Position numbers and translations under genes: made by a program
The notes under the pieces: model-generated
What the model was told of the DNA's origin: nothing
Seen by the model: the letters and a program-made list of their open reading frames with translations, nothing else
Database searches by the model: none
In this document: in pieces, positions 47,486 through 55,871 of the stretch
Layout: each line of letters starts with the position of its first letter
How positions within the stretch are numbered: the first letter of the stretch is position 1
Assembly (NCBI RefSeq): GCF_003047285.1
Contig: NZ_PZYX01000006.1
Location: 124,001 to 188,000 of the forward strand
From: Nocardioides allogilvus
GTDB taxonomy: Bacteria > Actinomycetota > Actinomycetes > Propionibacteriales > Nocardioidaceae
Length of the DNA stretch: 64,000 bases
Direction: 5' to 3'

Positions 47486-49845
47486 GGGTCGAGGTGGTCG
47501 AGCGCGACGAGGAAGCGGTCGGTGAGGGGTTCGGGGCGCACGGCGATGCGCGCCCAGGTGGGGTCGAGTCCGGGGAACGTGTCGCATCGGCGTACGGCGA
47601 TGCCGACATCGCGCAGGGACAGCCGGGCGCCTCCGAGGCGGGCCAGCACGAACGGGGCCGACGAGGGCACGTGCTCGATGCCGCGCTCGGTGAGTCCCGC
47701 GACGAGGTGGTCGCGCCACCGGCCCAGCGTCAGGGCACGGTCGGCCGACTCGGCGGCGGCGCGATCGTTGCTGCACGCGACGAGCGCGGCGACCGCCGGC
47801 CCGGCGACCGACCACGGGGTCTGGGCGCGGGCGAGGTCGCGGACGAACGCAGGGTCGCCGGTGAGGTAGCCGGCGCGGATGCCGGGGATCGACCAGTGCT
47901 TGGTGAGGCTGCGGATGACCACCACACCGTCGAGGCGCTCGCGCACCAGCGACTCGACCTCGCCGGGCACGGCGTCCATGAACGCCTCGTCGACGACGAC
48001 GAGCCGGCCCGGCCTCCGGAGCGCCCGGATCAGCGACGCGGGATGCAGCACCCCGGTCGGGTTGGTCGGGTTGCCGATGACGACCAGGTCGGCCGCGTCC
48101 GGGACGGTCGACGGATCGAGGGTGGAGTCGGACCGGCAGAGCACGGTCTCGACCGTGTGGCCCGCCTGCTCCAGGGCGGCGTGCGGCTCGGTGAACTGCG
48201 GGTGCACCACGACCGGGTGCCGCCACGGCTGGCGGGCGATCAGGGTGAACGCCTCCGCGGCTCCCGCGGTGGGCAGCACCTCATCGGCGGGCCGCTCCAC
48301 GAACCGCGCGAGGGCAGCCAGCGCCGGCGCCGCGTCGGGATAGGCGGTGTCACCGATGGCGGCGTGCAGGGCGTCGTCGAGCCACACCGGGCGCTCGCCC
48401 ACGAAGACGTTGACGGCGAGGTCGAGCAGGCCGGGAGCCGCCTCGACGTCGCCGTGGTGGCGCAAGGGGTCGACCGGGTCGGGCTCGACCACGGGCGAGG
48501 AGACGTGCGGCACGGCTGCGTGCGCCGCGTCCGCGAACCGCTGCGCGAGCGCGGGGTGCCCGGCCCAGTGCACGTGCAGGTAGGACGCGTGCCAGGTGTC
48601 GGTCGCGAACCCGGTCGGGGCACCGTCGATCCCCCACGCGTCACCGTCCGAGGTGACCGACGTCTTGTGGAACTCGTGCCCCGTCACCTGCTCTCCCACC
48701 CGCGTCAGCAGCGAGTCGGTGAGCGCGGTCGCGGTCGGGTAGCGCAGCGTCAGGCGGCTGCCCATCGCGGCGTCGGTCGGCACGACGCCTGCCATCGCCA
48801 CGCCGTCGAGGGTCGCGGCGAGGTAGAGCAGCCCCGCACACTCCGCGACCGTGGGGACGCCCGCCCGGACCGCGTCGCCCAGGTCGTCGAGCAGGCTCCG
48901 GTTGGCGGCCAGCTCGGCGGCGTACACCTCGGGGAAGCCGCCACCGAGGTAGATCGCCTGCGTGCCCGCAGGCAGGCGGCGGTCGCGCAGCGGGTCGAAG
49001 GCGACGACCTCGCACCCGGCCGCGCTGAGCAGCTCCTCGGTCTCGGGGTAGCGGAACGTGAAGGCGCGTCCGCCGGCGACGGCGACGACGGGACGACCGG
49101 CTCCCGCAGGGCTGATGTGGAGCGCCGGGTCCCAGGGCGTTGCGTCGAGGTCGGGCGCCGAGCGCGCGACGTCGAGGAGTGCGTCGAGGTCGAGGTGCTT
49201 GGCGACCTGCTCCCCCAGCCGCGCGACCATCGCGACCGATTCGTCGCGCTCGGCCGCGGGCACCAGCCCGAGGTGTCGCGACGGGGTGGCGAGGTCCTCG
49301 TCGCGCGGCAGCACGCCGAGCACGGGCAGCGAGAGGGCGCGCCGGATCTCCTCGATGTTGCGCTCGGAGCCCGCGTTGTTGAGGACGACGCCGGCGATCT
49401 CGATGGTCGGGTCGTACGTCGCCATACCCGCCGCGATCGCCGCGACCGTGCGCGACTGGCGGGCGATGTCGAGGACGAGCACGACCGGTGACTGCGTGAG
49501 GGCGGCGACGTGGGCCGTCGAGGCGAAGCCGTCGGTCCCGATCCGCCCGTCGTGCAGGCCCATCACGCCCTCGATCACCGCGACATCGGCACCCCGCGCG
49601 CCGTGCAGCAGCAGCGGCACGACCCGCTCCTCGCCGACGAGGTGCGGGTCGAGGTTGCGACCGGGACGACCGGAGGCGAGCGCGTGGTAGCCGGGATCGA
49701 TGTAGTCGGGGCCGACCTTGTGCCCGCTGACGCTCTGCCCGGCGTTTCGAAGCGCCGCGAGGAGGCCCGTCGCGATGGTGGTCTTGCCCTGCCCGGTGCT
49801 GGGAGCGGCAATCACCAGCCTCGGCAGGGTCACGGGCAGGGTCAC
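47482..49845 (-). CDS. CobB-CobC fusion: cobyrinate a,c-diamide synthase plus PLP aminotransferase
   Basis: 787 residues in one frame from GTG 49845. Residues 1-445 are CobB/CbiA: P-loop APSTGQGKTTIATGLL (about 14-29), EGVMGLHDGR, and glutaminase Cys336 in VAECAGLLYL and His390/His393 in GHEFH. It amidates a and c side chains. Residues about 460-787 are a class I/II aminotransferase: GNPTNPTGVLHP (about 591-602), VVDEAFMDAVPG, PLP lysine 649 in RSLTKHWSIPGIRAGYL. It resembles CobC/CobD threonine-phosphate decarboxylases, which make aminopropanol phosphate. No stop or frameshift separates them. The gene is coupled to cobO (GTGA) and cobT (ATGA). Confidence 0.92.
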   Translation of the reverse strand: MTLPVTLPRLVIAAPSTGQGKTTIATGLLAALRNAGQSVSGHKVGPDYIDPGYHALASGRPGRNLDPHLVGEERVVPLLLHGARGADVAVIEGVMGLHDGRIGTDGFASTAHVAALTQSPVVLVLDIARQSRTVAAIAAGMATYDPTIEIAGVVLNNAGSERNIEEIRRALSLPVLGVLPRDEDLATPSRHLGLVPAAERDESVAMVARLGEQVAKHLDLDALLDVARSAPDLDATPWDPALHISPAGAGRPVVAVAGGRAFTFRYPETEELLSAAGCEVVAFDPLRDRRLPAGTQAIYLGGGFPEVYAAELAANRSLLDDLGDAVRAGVPTVAECAGLLYLAATLDGVAMAGVVPTDAAMGSRLTLRYPTATALTDSLLTRVGEQVTGHEFHKTSVTSDGDAWGIDGAPTGFATDTWHASYLHVHWAGHPALAQRFADAAHAAVPHVSSPVVEPDPVDPLRHHGDVEAAPGLLDLAVNVFVGERPVWLDDALHAAIGDTAYPDAAPALAALARFVERPADEVLPTAGAAEAFTLIARQPWRHPVVVHPQFTEPHAALEQAGHTVETVLCRSDSTLDPSTVPDAADLVVIGNPTNPTGVLHPASLIRALRRPGRLVVVDEAFMDAVPGEVESLVRERLDGVVVIRSLTKHWSIPGIRAGYLTGDPAFVRDLARAQTPWSVAGPAVAALVACSNDRAAAESADRALTLGRWRDHLVAGLTERGIEHVPSSAPFVLARLGGARLSLRDVGIAVRRCDTFPGLDPTWARIAVRPEPLTDRFLVALDHLDP

Positions 49846-50456
49846 CACTCGATGCCCTTCTGTCCCTTCTGGCCGGCGTCCATCGGGTGCTTGACCTTGG
49901 TCATCTCGGTGACCAGGTCGGCGACCTCGACGAGCCTGGGGTCCGCGTTGCGGCCGGTGATGACGACGTGCTGGAAGCCCGGCCGGTCGCGGAGCGTCTC
50001 GACGACGTCGTCGACATCGACCCAGCCCCACTTCATCGGATAGGTGAACTCGTCGAGGATCAGCAGGTCGTGGGTCTCCTCGGCGAGGCGGCGCTTGATC
50101 TCCTGCCAGCCCTCGACGGCCGCGGCCGCGTGGTCGACGTCGTCGCCGTGCTTGCGGGTCCAGGACCAGCCCGAGCCCATCTTGTGCCACTCGACGGGAC
50201 CGCCCTCGCCGGTCTCCTCGTGCAGGCTGCCCAGGCGCTCGAGCACGGTCTGCTCGCCGATGCGCCACTTGGCGGACTTCACGAACTGGAAGACGCCGAC
50301 CTTCCAGCCCTGGTTCCAGCCGCGGATGCCGACCCCGAAAGCGGCAGTCGACTTCCCCTTCCCGTCGCCCGTGTGCACCATCACCAGCGGGCGGTTGCGG
50401 CGCTGCCGGGTGGTGAGCCCGTCGTCCGGTACGGCGATCGGCTGGCCCTTCGGCAT
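49842..50456 (-). CDS. cobO: Corrinoid adenosyltransferase CobO
   Basis: 204 residues of the BtuR/CobO/CobP family. It adenosylates cob(I)yrinate a,c-diamide using ATP. The P-loop VHTGDGKGKSTAAFGVGIRG is at about 27-46, with FVKSAKWRIGEQ and the motif LLILDEFTYPMKWGWVDVDD (about 131-150), plus VVITGRNADPRLVEVADLV. The ATG overlaps the ChlID stop by one base, and its stop overlaps the CobBC start. Confidence 0.97.
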   Translation of the reverse strand: MPKGQPIAVPDDGLTTRQRRNRPLVMVHTGDGKGKSTAAFGVGIRGWNQGWKVGVFQFVKSAKWRIGEQTVLERLGSLHEETGEGGPVEWHKMGSGWSWTRKHGDDVDHAAAAVEGWQEIKRRLAEETHDLLILDEFTYPMKWGWVDVDDVVETLRDRPGFQHVVITGRNADPRLVEVADLVTEMTKVKHPMDAGQKGQKGIEW

Positions 50457-52507
50457 CAGGCCACCCCTCTCTCGGTGTGCGTCCGGACGGTGCCGGCCAG
50501 CGACTCGGCGCTGACCTCGGCGACCGGGAGGTGCTCGGCGCCGAGCACGTCGGCCAGCCGGGCGGCGAGCCCGAGCCGCAGCGGGCCGGACTCGGAGTCG
50601 ATGACGATCGTGGTGACACGCAGGCCGGCGAGGTGCTCCGCGGCCTGCAGGGAACGGGCCACGGCGTCGGGTCCGTCGGTGGCGCGACCGTCGGTCACCA
50701 CCACCAGCAACGGGCGGAGCCGCGGGTCACGCAGCCGCTCGCGCCGCAGCACGGTCGCGGCCTCGAGGAGACCTGCGGCCAGCGGCGTACGCCCCCCGGC
50801 CGGAAGCTCGTCCAGGCGCTGCGCGGCGATCTCGACCGAGTGGGTCGGCGGCAGCGCGAGCTCGGCGTCCTGGGCGCGGAAGGTGATCAGCCCGACCTTG
50901 TCGCGGCGGCGGTAGGCGTCCATCAGCAGCGACAGCACGGCGGTCTTGACCTGGGTCATCCGCTTGCGCGCGGCCATCGAGCCGGAGGCGTCGACGCAGA
51001 AGAGGACGAGGTTGGCCTCGCGGCCCTCGCGGACGGCGACCCTCAAGTCTTCGGACCGGACGTCGACGCGACCGCTCGTGCGACCCCGCGCGGGTTGCTT
51101 GCCGGCTGCAGCCAGCAGTGTCTCGACCAGGTGCAGCGAACCGCTCGTGCCGGCCGTGGCGCCCACGCGCCGACCGGTGCGCGAGAGAGCACGGCTGCGG
51201 CGGCCGGCGGCGCCGTCACCGAGGCCCTGGACGGTGAAGAGCTTGGGGCGGTAGGCCGCCGCGGCACCGACCACCGACTCCGCGCTCGGACCTGAGTCTT
51301 GAGAAGACTCAGGTCCAAGGGGCGGCTCGCTGTCCCCCTCGGACGTCATGGGATCTGGCTGTTCGGACGACCCGTCCTCATGACGTCCCGGATCGTCGTC
51401 GGGCGAGCCGGGCGAGTCGGGGCCCTCCGGCGAGTCGGGCCCCTCCGGCCCCTCCGGCCCCTCCGGCGGCTCGGGCGGCAGCTCGTCGTCGCCGAGCAGC
51501 TGGTCGAGCAGGTCCTCGTCGAGGCCGGGGGCGTCGAACGGGTTGCGGCGACGGCGGTGCGGCAGCGACAGCAGCGCGGCCCGGCGGATGTCGGCGCGGG
51601 TGACCTCGTCGCGGCCCTCCCAGGCGGCGTGCGCGACGGCGGTGCGGGCGGTGACGATGTCGGCCCGCAGCCCGTCGACCTCGAAGGCGGCGCAGATCTC
51701 GGCGATCTTGAGCAGGGCGGCGTCCGTGAGCCGCACCTTGGGCAGGTGGTCGCGAGCGGACGAGATCCGCTCGGTCAGGGAGCGGTCGCGGTCGCGGTAG
51801 CGCTCGGTGAAGGCGGTCGCGTCGAGGTCGAAGGCCATCCGTCGCCGTACGACCTCGGCGCGCAGCGTGGGCTCGCGCGGCGCGGCGACCTCGACGGTCA
51901 GCCCGAAGCGGTCGAGGAGCTGCGGGCGGAGCTCGCCCTCCTCGGGGTTCATGGTGCCGATCAGCACGAAGCGGGCGGCGTGCTCGACCGAGACACCGTC
52001 ACGCTCGATGGTGACCTGGCCCATCGCGGCAGCGTCGAGCAGCAGGTCGACGAGGTGGTCGTGGAGCAGGTTGACCTCGTCGACGTAGAGGATGCCGCGG
52101 TGGGCGCGGGCGAGGAGTCCGGGCTCGTACTCGACCTTGCCGTGCGACAGGGCCCGCTCGAGGTGCAGCGACCCGAGCACGCGGTCCTCGGTGGCACCCA
52201 CCGGCAGCTCGACGAGGCGGACCGGGCGCGTGAGCACCGACGCGTCGGCGGCGAAGGGGCCGTCGGGCGAGGTCGCGGACGGGTTGGTCGGATCGATCGA
52301 GAAGCGGTCGTCGGCATAGACGTCGACCGGCGGCAGCACCGCCGCCAGCGCGCGGACGGTGGTCGACTTGGCCGTGCCCTTCTCGCCGCGCACCAGCACC
52401 CCACCGATCTCGGGCGCGATGGTGGTGAGGACGAGGGCGAGGCCCATGTCGTCGAGCGCGTCGGCCTCGCAACCGAGGACGGCAGAAAATGGGTAGTGCT
52501 GTGGCAT
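50456..52507 (-). CDS. ChlI-ChlD type metal chelatase ATPase (cobalt chelatase partner)
   Basis: 683 residues. The N-terminal AAA+ domain (about 1-330) has VLVRGEKGTAKSTTVRALAA (Walker A, about 37-56), LYVDEVNLLHDHLVDLLLDA (Walker B) and LIGTMNPEEGELRPQLLDRF. An acidic Pro/Glu/Asp linker (about 345-400) leads to a C-terminal VWA domain with the MIDAS motif CVDASGSMAARKRM (about 510-523). The I and D subunits are fused. In actinobacteria this is the energising partner of CobN for cobalt insertion. It heads the operon to cobO, CobBC, cobT, cobS and cbiB and is controlled by the riboswitch at 52540-52651. Confidence 0.94.
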   Translation of the reverse strand: MPQHYPFSAVLGCEADALDDMGLALVLTTIAPEIGGVLVRGEKGTAKSTTVRALAAVLPPVDVYADDRFSIDPTNPSATSPDGPFAADASVLTRPVRLVELPVGATEDRVLGSLHLERALSHGKVEYEPGLLARAHRGILYVDEVNLLHDHLVDLLLDAAAMGQVTIERDGVSVEHAARFVLIGTMNPEEGELRPQLLDRFGLTVEVAAPREPTLRAEVVRRRMAFDLDATAFTERYRDRDRSLTERISSARDHLPKVRLTDAALLKIAEICAAFEVDGLRADIVTARTAVAHAAWEGRDEVTRADIRRAALLSLPHRRRRNPFDAPGLDEDLLDQLLGDDELPPEPPEGPEGPEGPDSPEGPDSPGSPDDDPGRHEDGSSEQPDPMTSEGDSEPPLGPESSQDSGPSAESVVGAAAAYRPKLFTVQGLGDGAAGRRSRALSRTGRRVGATAGTSGSLHLVETLLAAAGKQPARGRTSGRVDVRSEDLRVAVREGREANLVLFCVDASGSMAARKRMTQVKTAVLSLLMDAYRRRDKVGLITFRAQDAELALPPTHSVEIAAQRLDELPAGGRTPLAAGLLEAATVLRRERLRDPRLRPLLVVVTDGRATDGPDAVARSLQAAEHLAGLRVTTIVIDSESGPLRLGLAARLADVLGAEHLPVAEVSAESLAGTVRTHTERGVA

Positions 52508-52539
52508 GTGAGGCTCCCGCTCGCTTCGCCAAGAAAATG

Positions 52540-52651
52540 GTCGGACGCGAGGCCGGTCTTCGGACTTGTCAGGTCCCCTCGAGAGGGGCCTGATTCACCG
52601 CAGCGGGCCTGTGCCGGACTTTCACCGGCTTCCCAGATTCTCCCCTCCGAC
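52540..52651 (-). promoter_or_regulatory. Cobalamin riboswitch upstream of chlID
   Basis: On the minus strand the core GGGAAGCCGGTGAAAGTCCGG is followed by a GCCCGCTGCGGTGAA segment and the 3' element AGTCCGAAGACC. The closing stem GTCGGA/TCCGAC pairs 52646-52651 with 52540-52545. It should control the six-gene operon down to cbiB. Confidence 0.9.
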
Positions 52652-52709
52652 GCATGCTCAACGTTTCCGATGAGCCGGCCGTCAGGGCACCTCGTGCCTG
52701 CCGAGACGA

Positions 52710-52715
52710 TAGCGT
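52710..52715 (+). promoter_or_regulatory. -10 box of a near-leaderless promoter (cobL)
   Basis: TAGCGT lies 8 nt before GTG 52724. No riboswitch precedes cobL on the plus strand, unlike the other cobalamin operons here. Confidence 0.45.
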
Positions 52716-52723
52716 GCGGGCCC

Positions 52724-53935
52724 GTGGCCCCCTCCCCCCGTCCATCCCTGCCAGCCGTGACCGTCGTCGGGATCGGCGCCGACGGCTGGTCCGGGGTGCC
52801 TGCCCATCTCCGCGACCTGGTCCTGGCCGCGCCCGTCGTCGTCGGCGGCGCCCGCCACCTCGACCTGCTGCCGGACGTCCCCGGTCAGCAGCGCCTGGCC
52901 TGGCCGTCCCCACTGCGCGCCGGGCTCGCCGAGCTGGTCGCGGAGTCCCCCGGCCTCGTCGCCCTCGCCTCCGGTGACCCGCTCGTCTCCGGCATCGGCA
53001 CGACCCTGATCGACGTGCTCGGCGCCGAGCACGTCGTCCTGCACCCCGCTGTCTCCTCGGTGGCGCTCGCCCGGGCCCGGCTCGGCTGGCCGGCCGAGTC
53101 GTGCGCCGTCGTCAGCCTCGTCGGTCGCGACCCCGCCCTGGTGCTGCGCGAGCTCGCCCCCGGACGGCGCGTCCTCGTGCTGTCGTCCGACGAGCACACG
53201 CCCGGCCAGGTCGCCGCCCTGCTGACCGACGTGGGGTACGGCGCCAGCACCCTGCACGTCCTCGGCGAGCTCGGCGCTCCGTCGGAGTCGCACGCGACCG
53301 GCGTGGCACAGGACTGGCGCGAGACGTCGCCGCGGCTGCACGTCCTCGCCCTCGAGCTGGTCGGTCCGCCCCGCTTCGGCTGGACAGCCGGGCTGCCCGA
53401 CGACGCCTTCGAGCACGACGGCCAGCTGACCAAGCGCGACCTGCGCGCCTCCGCCCTGGCCCGGCTCGCGCCCGTCCCCGGCGAGCACCTCTGGGACGTC
53501 GGCGCCGGCGCCGGCTCGATCGGGATCGAGTGGATGCGCGCCCACCCGACCTGCACGACCACCGCGATCGAGGGCAACCCCGACCGAGCGGCCCGCATCG
53601 CGAGGAACGCCTCGCGCCTCGGCGTACCCGGCCTGTCCGTGGTGACCGGCCGCGCGCCCGACGCCCTCGCCGGCCTACGCCGGCCCGACGCGATCTTCAT
53701 CGGCGGCGGCGCGACCGCTCCGGGTGTCCTCGACACCTGCCTGGCCGCACTGTCGCCCGGCGGCCGGCTCGTCGTCCACGGCGTGACGCTCGAGACCGAG
53801 CAACGCCTGGCCCAGGCCTACACCGAGCACGGCGGCGAGCTGACGCGCATCGGCGTCGAGACCGCCGCGCCCGTCGGCACCTTCACGGGCTGGACGCCTG
53901 CGCGCAGCGTCACCCAGTGGGCGTTCTCGGGCTAA
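52724..53935 (+). CDS. cobL: Precorrin-6Y C5,15-methyltransferase (decarboxylating) CobL
   Basis: 403 residues with two methylase units. The N-terminal CbiE-type tetrapyrrole methylase (about 1-200) has VTVVGIGADGWSGVPAHLRD, ASGDPLVSGIGTTL and HPAVSSVALARARLGW. The C-terminal CbiT-type Rossmann methylase (about 215-403) has LTKRDLRASALARLAPVPGE and DVGAGAGSIGIEWMR, then IFIGGGATAPGVLDTC. It methylates C-5 and C-15 and removes a carboxyl group. GTG 52724 is preferred since the in-frame ATG 52670 lies beside the divergent riboswitch. It is monocistronic and divergent from chlID. Confidence 0.94.
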   Translation: MAPSPRPSLPAVTVVGIGADGWSGVPAHLRDLVLAAPVVVGGARHLDLLPDVPGQQRLAWPSPLRAGLAELVAESPGLVALASGDPLVSGIGTTLIDVLGAEHVVLHPAVSSVALARARLGWPAESCAVVSLVGRDPALVLRELAPGRRVLVLSSDEHTPGQVAALLTDVGYGASTLHVLGELGAPSESHATGVAQDWRETSPRLHVLALELVGPPRFGWTAGLPDDAFEHDGQLTKRDLRASALARLAPVPGEHLWDVGAGAGSIGIEWMRAHPTCTTTAIEGNPDRAARIARNASRLGVPGLSVVTGRAPDALAGLRRPDAIFIGGGATAPGVLDTCLAALSPGGRLVVHGVTLETEQRLAQAYTEHGGELTRIGVETAAPVGTFTGWTPARSVTQWAFSG

Positions 53936-54519
53936 CCCTTCCCTCGCGGCGCGGCCCGGACGTGCGCACGCTCGCCCTGCTTGCCGACGAGGCTGAGGAA
54001 CTCCACCGGCCCTGAGCTGGTGGCTCCGAACCAGTGCGGGGTGCGGGTGTCGAACTCGGCGGCCTCGCCCGGTCCGAGGATCAGGTCGTGCTCGCCGAGC
54101 ACCAGGCGGAGCTGGCCGTTGAGGACGAACGCCCAGTCGTAGCCCTCGTGGGTGCGCAGCTCGGGCTCGGCGTCGTCGCGACCGGCGGGCAGCACGAACT
54201 TGTAGGCCTGGACGCCTCCGGGCCGGTTGGTCAGCGGCAGGATCGTCGCGCCGCCGCTGCCGGCGATCGGGCGCAGGTTCACCCGCGGGTCGCCCGTGGG
54301 CGGTGCGCCGACGAGCTCGTCCAGCGTGACGCCGTACGCGCGTGCCAGCGGCAGCAGCTGCTCCAGGGTGGGCCGACGAAGACCCGCCTCGAGCCGGGAC
54401 AGAGTGCTGGTCGAGATGCCGGTCTCGTGAGCCACCTCACTGAGCGTGCTGTCGCGGCGCTGACGCAGCAGCTTCAGCCGCGGGCCCACGCCGTCGAGGG
54501 TGCGGTCCGTCTCATACAT
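53932..54519 (-). CDS. XRE-type regulator with cupin domain
   Basis: 195 residues. The N-terminal HTH (about 10-65) is GPRLKLLRQRRDSTLSEVAH and then TGISTSTLSRLEAGLRRPTL. The C-terminal cupin (about 100-185) has PELRTHEGYDWAFVLNGQLR, LGPGEAAEFDTRTPHWFGAT and the metal-type HEGYDW / TPHWF histidines. Such proteins act as repressors that sense a small ligand through the cupin. It is divergent from the methyltransferase gene, which is the likely target. Its stop overlaps the cobL stop by 4 nt on the other strand. Confidence 0.87.
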   Translation of the reverse strand: MYETDRTLDGVGPRLKLLRQRRDSTLSEVAHETGISTSTLSRLEAGLRRPTLEQLLPLARAYGVTLDELVGAPPTGDPRVNLRPIAGSGGATILPLTNRPGGVQAYKFVLPAGRDDAEPELRTHEGYDWAFVLNGQLRLVLGEHDLILGPGEAAEFDTRTPHWFGATSSGPVEFLSLVGKQGERAHVRAAPRGKG

Positions 54520-54614
54520 GTCTCGTAATTTGCCAGTTCAGCAACAACGTTTGCAAATCCGCCATCCGGCGGTCACTGTCGAAGAGACGAGCACACCTTG
54601 ATCGAGGAGACCGC

Positions 54615-55238
54615 GTGACGCACACGTTCGACAACGAGTACTGGGACCAGATCTGGCAGGGCGATCGCGCCCAGGCCATGGCCACCAGCCAGCCCAACCC
54701 GCACTTGCTGACGGAGGTCGCTGACCTCACGCCCGGGACCGCCCTCGACGCCGGCTGCGGGGCCGGGGCCGAGGCGATCTGGCTCGCCTCGTGCGGCTGG
54801 CAGGTCACCGCGGCCGACATCGCCACCGATGCACTCGCACGCGCAGCCGAACGTGCCGACGCGAACGGCGTGCAGGTGGAGTGGGTCGAGGCAGACCTGT
54901 CCGTGTGGGAGCCGGAGGCGCCGTACGACCTGGTGACCACGCACTATGCGCACCCCTCGATCCCGCAGCTGGAGTTCTACGACCGGATCGCAACGTGGGT
55001 GGCGCCCGGCGGCACGCTGCTGATCGTCGGCCACCTCCACCACGGAGGCCACGGTCATGGTCACGGCCATGGTCACGGCCACGAGCCTCCCGCCGCCGCG
55101 TCGGCGACCGCAGCCACCATCACGGCGCGGCTGGACCCGGCCGCGTGGGAGGTCGTGACCGCTCAGGAGTCGCAGCGGACCGTGCCCGGCAGCGACAAGG
55201 TGCTGCACGACGTGGTCGTCCGGGCCACGCGCCGTTGA
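54615..55238 (+). CDS. SAM-dependent methyltransferase with His-Gly repeat
   Basis: 207 residues, class I methyltransferase with LDAGCGAGAEAIWLA (about 44-58), WQVTAADIATDALARAAERA, VEADLSVWEPEAPYDLVTTH and a C-terminal strand region. Residues about 140-158 form a His/Gly repeat (HLHH then HGHGHGHGHGH) inserted before the last strands. This is a likely metal-binding loop and is not part of the usual fold. The GTG start follows a GAGGAG Shine-Dalgarno. The substrate is unknown. It is divergent from the XRE-cupin gene and ends 3 nt before the convergent bluB stop. Confidence 0.85.
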   Translation: MTHTFDNEYWDQIWQGDRAQAMATSQPNPHLLTEVADLTPGTALDAGCGAGAEAIWLASCGWQVTAADIATDALARAAERADANGVQVEWVEADLSVWEPEAPYDLVTTHYAHPSIPQLEFYDRIATWVAPGGTLLIVGHLHHGGHGHGHGHGHGHEPPAAASATAATITARLDPAAWEVVTAQESQRTVPGSDKVLHDVVVRATRR

Positions 55239-55241
55239 GGC

Positions 55242-55871
55242 CTACTCCCGAGCCGAGTAGCGCTCCGCGTGCACGACGCCCTCGAGCGGCGAGCGGTGCC
55301 GCCACCCGAACCGCTCGAGGTCCGGCACGTCCGGTAGCTCGGAGACGGCGCCGACGCACAGCCACGCGACCGGGCGGACGTGGGCCGGGAAGCCGACGAG
55401 GTCGCGGAGGAACTCCTCGCGGTAGAAGCTGACCCAGCCGACGCCTAGGCCCTCGGCGGTCGCGGCGAGCCAGAGGTTCTGGATGGCGCAGACGACGGAG
55501 TAGAGCCCCGCGTCGGCGATGGCGTGCCGGCCCAGCACGTTGGGCCCGCCGCGCGACGGGTCGTAGCCGACGACGATCCCCAGCCCGGACTCGACGATCC
55601 CCTCGACCTTGATCTTGTCGAAGGTCTCGGACCGCTCACCGTCCAGCGTTGCGGCGTACGTCGATCGCTCGGCGTCGACATGGGAGCGGAACGACGCCAG
55701 CGTCGATGCAGCGCGCACCAGCACGAAGTCCCACGGCTGGCTCATCCCGACGCTCGGCGCGCAGTGGGCCGCGGCCAGCACCCGCTGGAGCACCTCGGGC
55801 GCGACCGGCTCGCCGGTGAACTCCCGGCGGGTGTCGCGGCGGCGGTTGATGACGTCGTAGAGGTCGTTCAC
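55242..55871 (-). CDS. bluB: 5,6-dimethylbenzimidazole synthase BluB
   Basis: 209 residues of the nitroreductase fold. Using FMN and oxygen it cuts reduced FMN to give dimethylbenzimidazole, the lower ligand of cobalamin. Typical are RRRDTRREFTGEPVAPEVLQ (about 10-29), AAHCAPSVGMSQPWDFVLV (about 34-52), GEWRSETFDKIK-like ERSETFDKIKVEGIVES, and EGLGVGWVSFYREEFLRDLV (about 140-159). The GTG start overlaps the cobM stop (GTGA). It is the last gene of the cobG operon. Its presence means DMB is made aerobically here. Confidence 0.95.
   Translation of the reverse strand: MNDLYDVINRRRDTRREFTGEPVAPEVLQRVLAAAHCAPSVGMSQPWDFVLVRAASTLASFRSHVDAERSTYAATLDGERSETFDKIKVEGIVESGLGIVVGYDPSRGGPNVLGRHAIADAGLYSVVCAIQNLWLAATAEGLGVGWVSFYREEFLRDLVGFPAHVRPVAWLCVGAVSELPDVPDLERFGWRHRSPLEGVVHAERYSARE

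Noticed and set aside
49846..50619. N-terminal extension of the CobBC frame up to 50619
   Set aside because: It is the wrong-frame image of cobO. GTG 49845 with the GTGA overlap and the start of the CobB P-loop domain fit better.
51299..52723. Long plus-strand frame leading into cobL
   Set aside because: It is antisense to chlID and gives charged low-complexity protein. CobL begins at 52724 by homology and promoter position.
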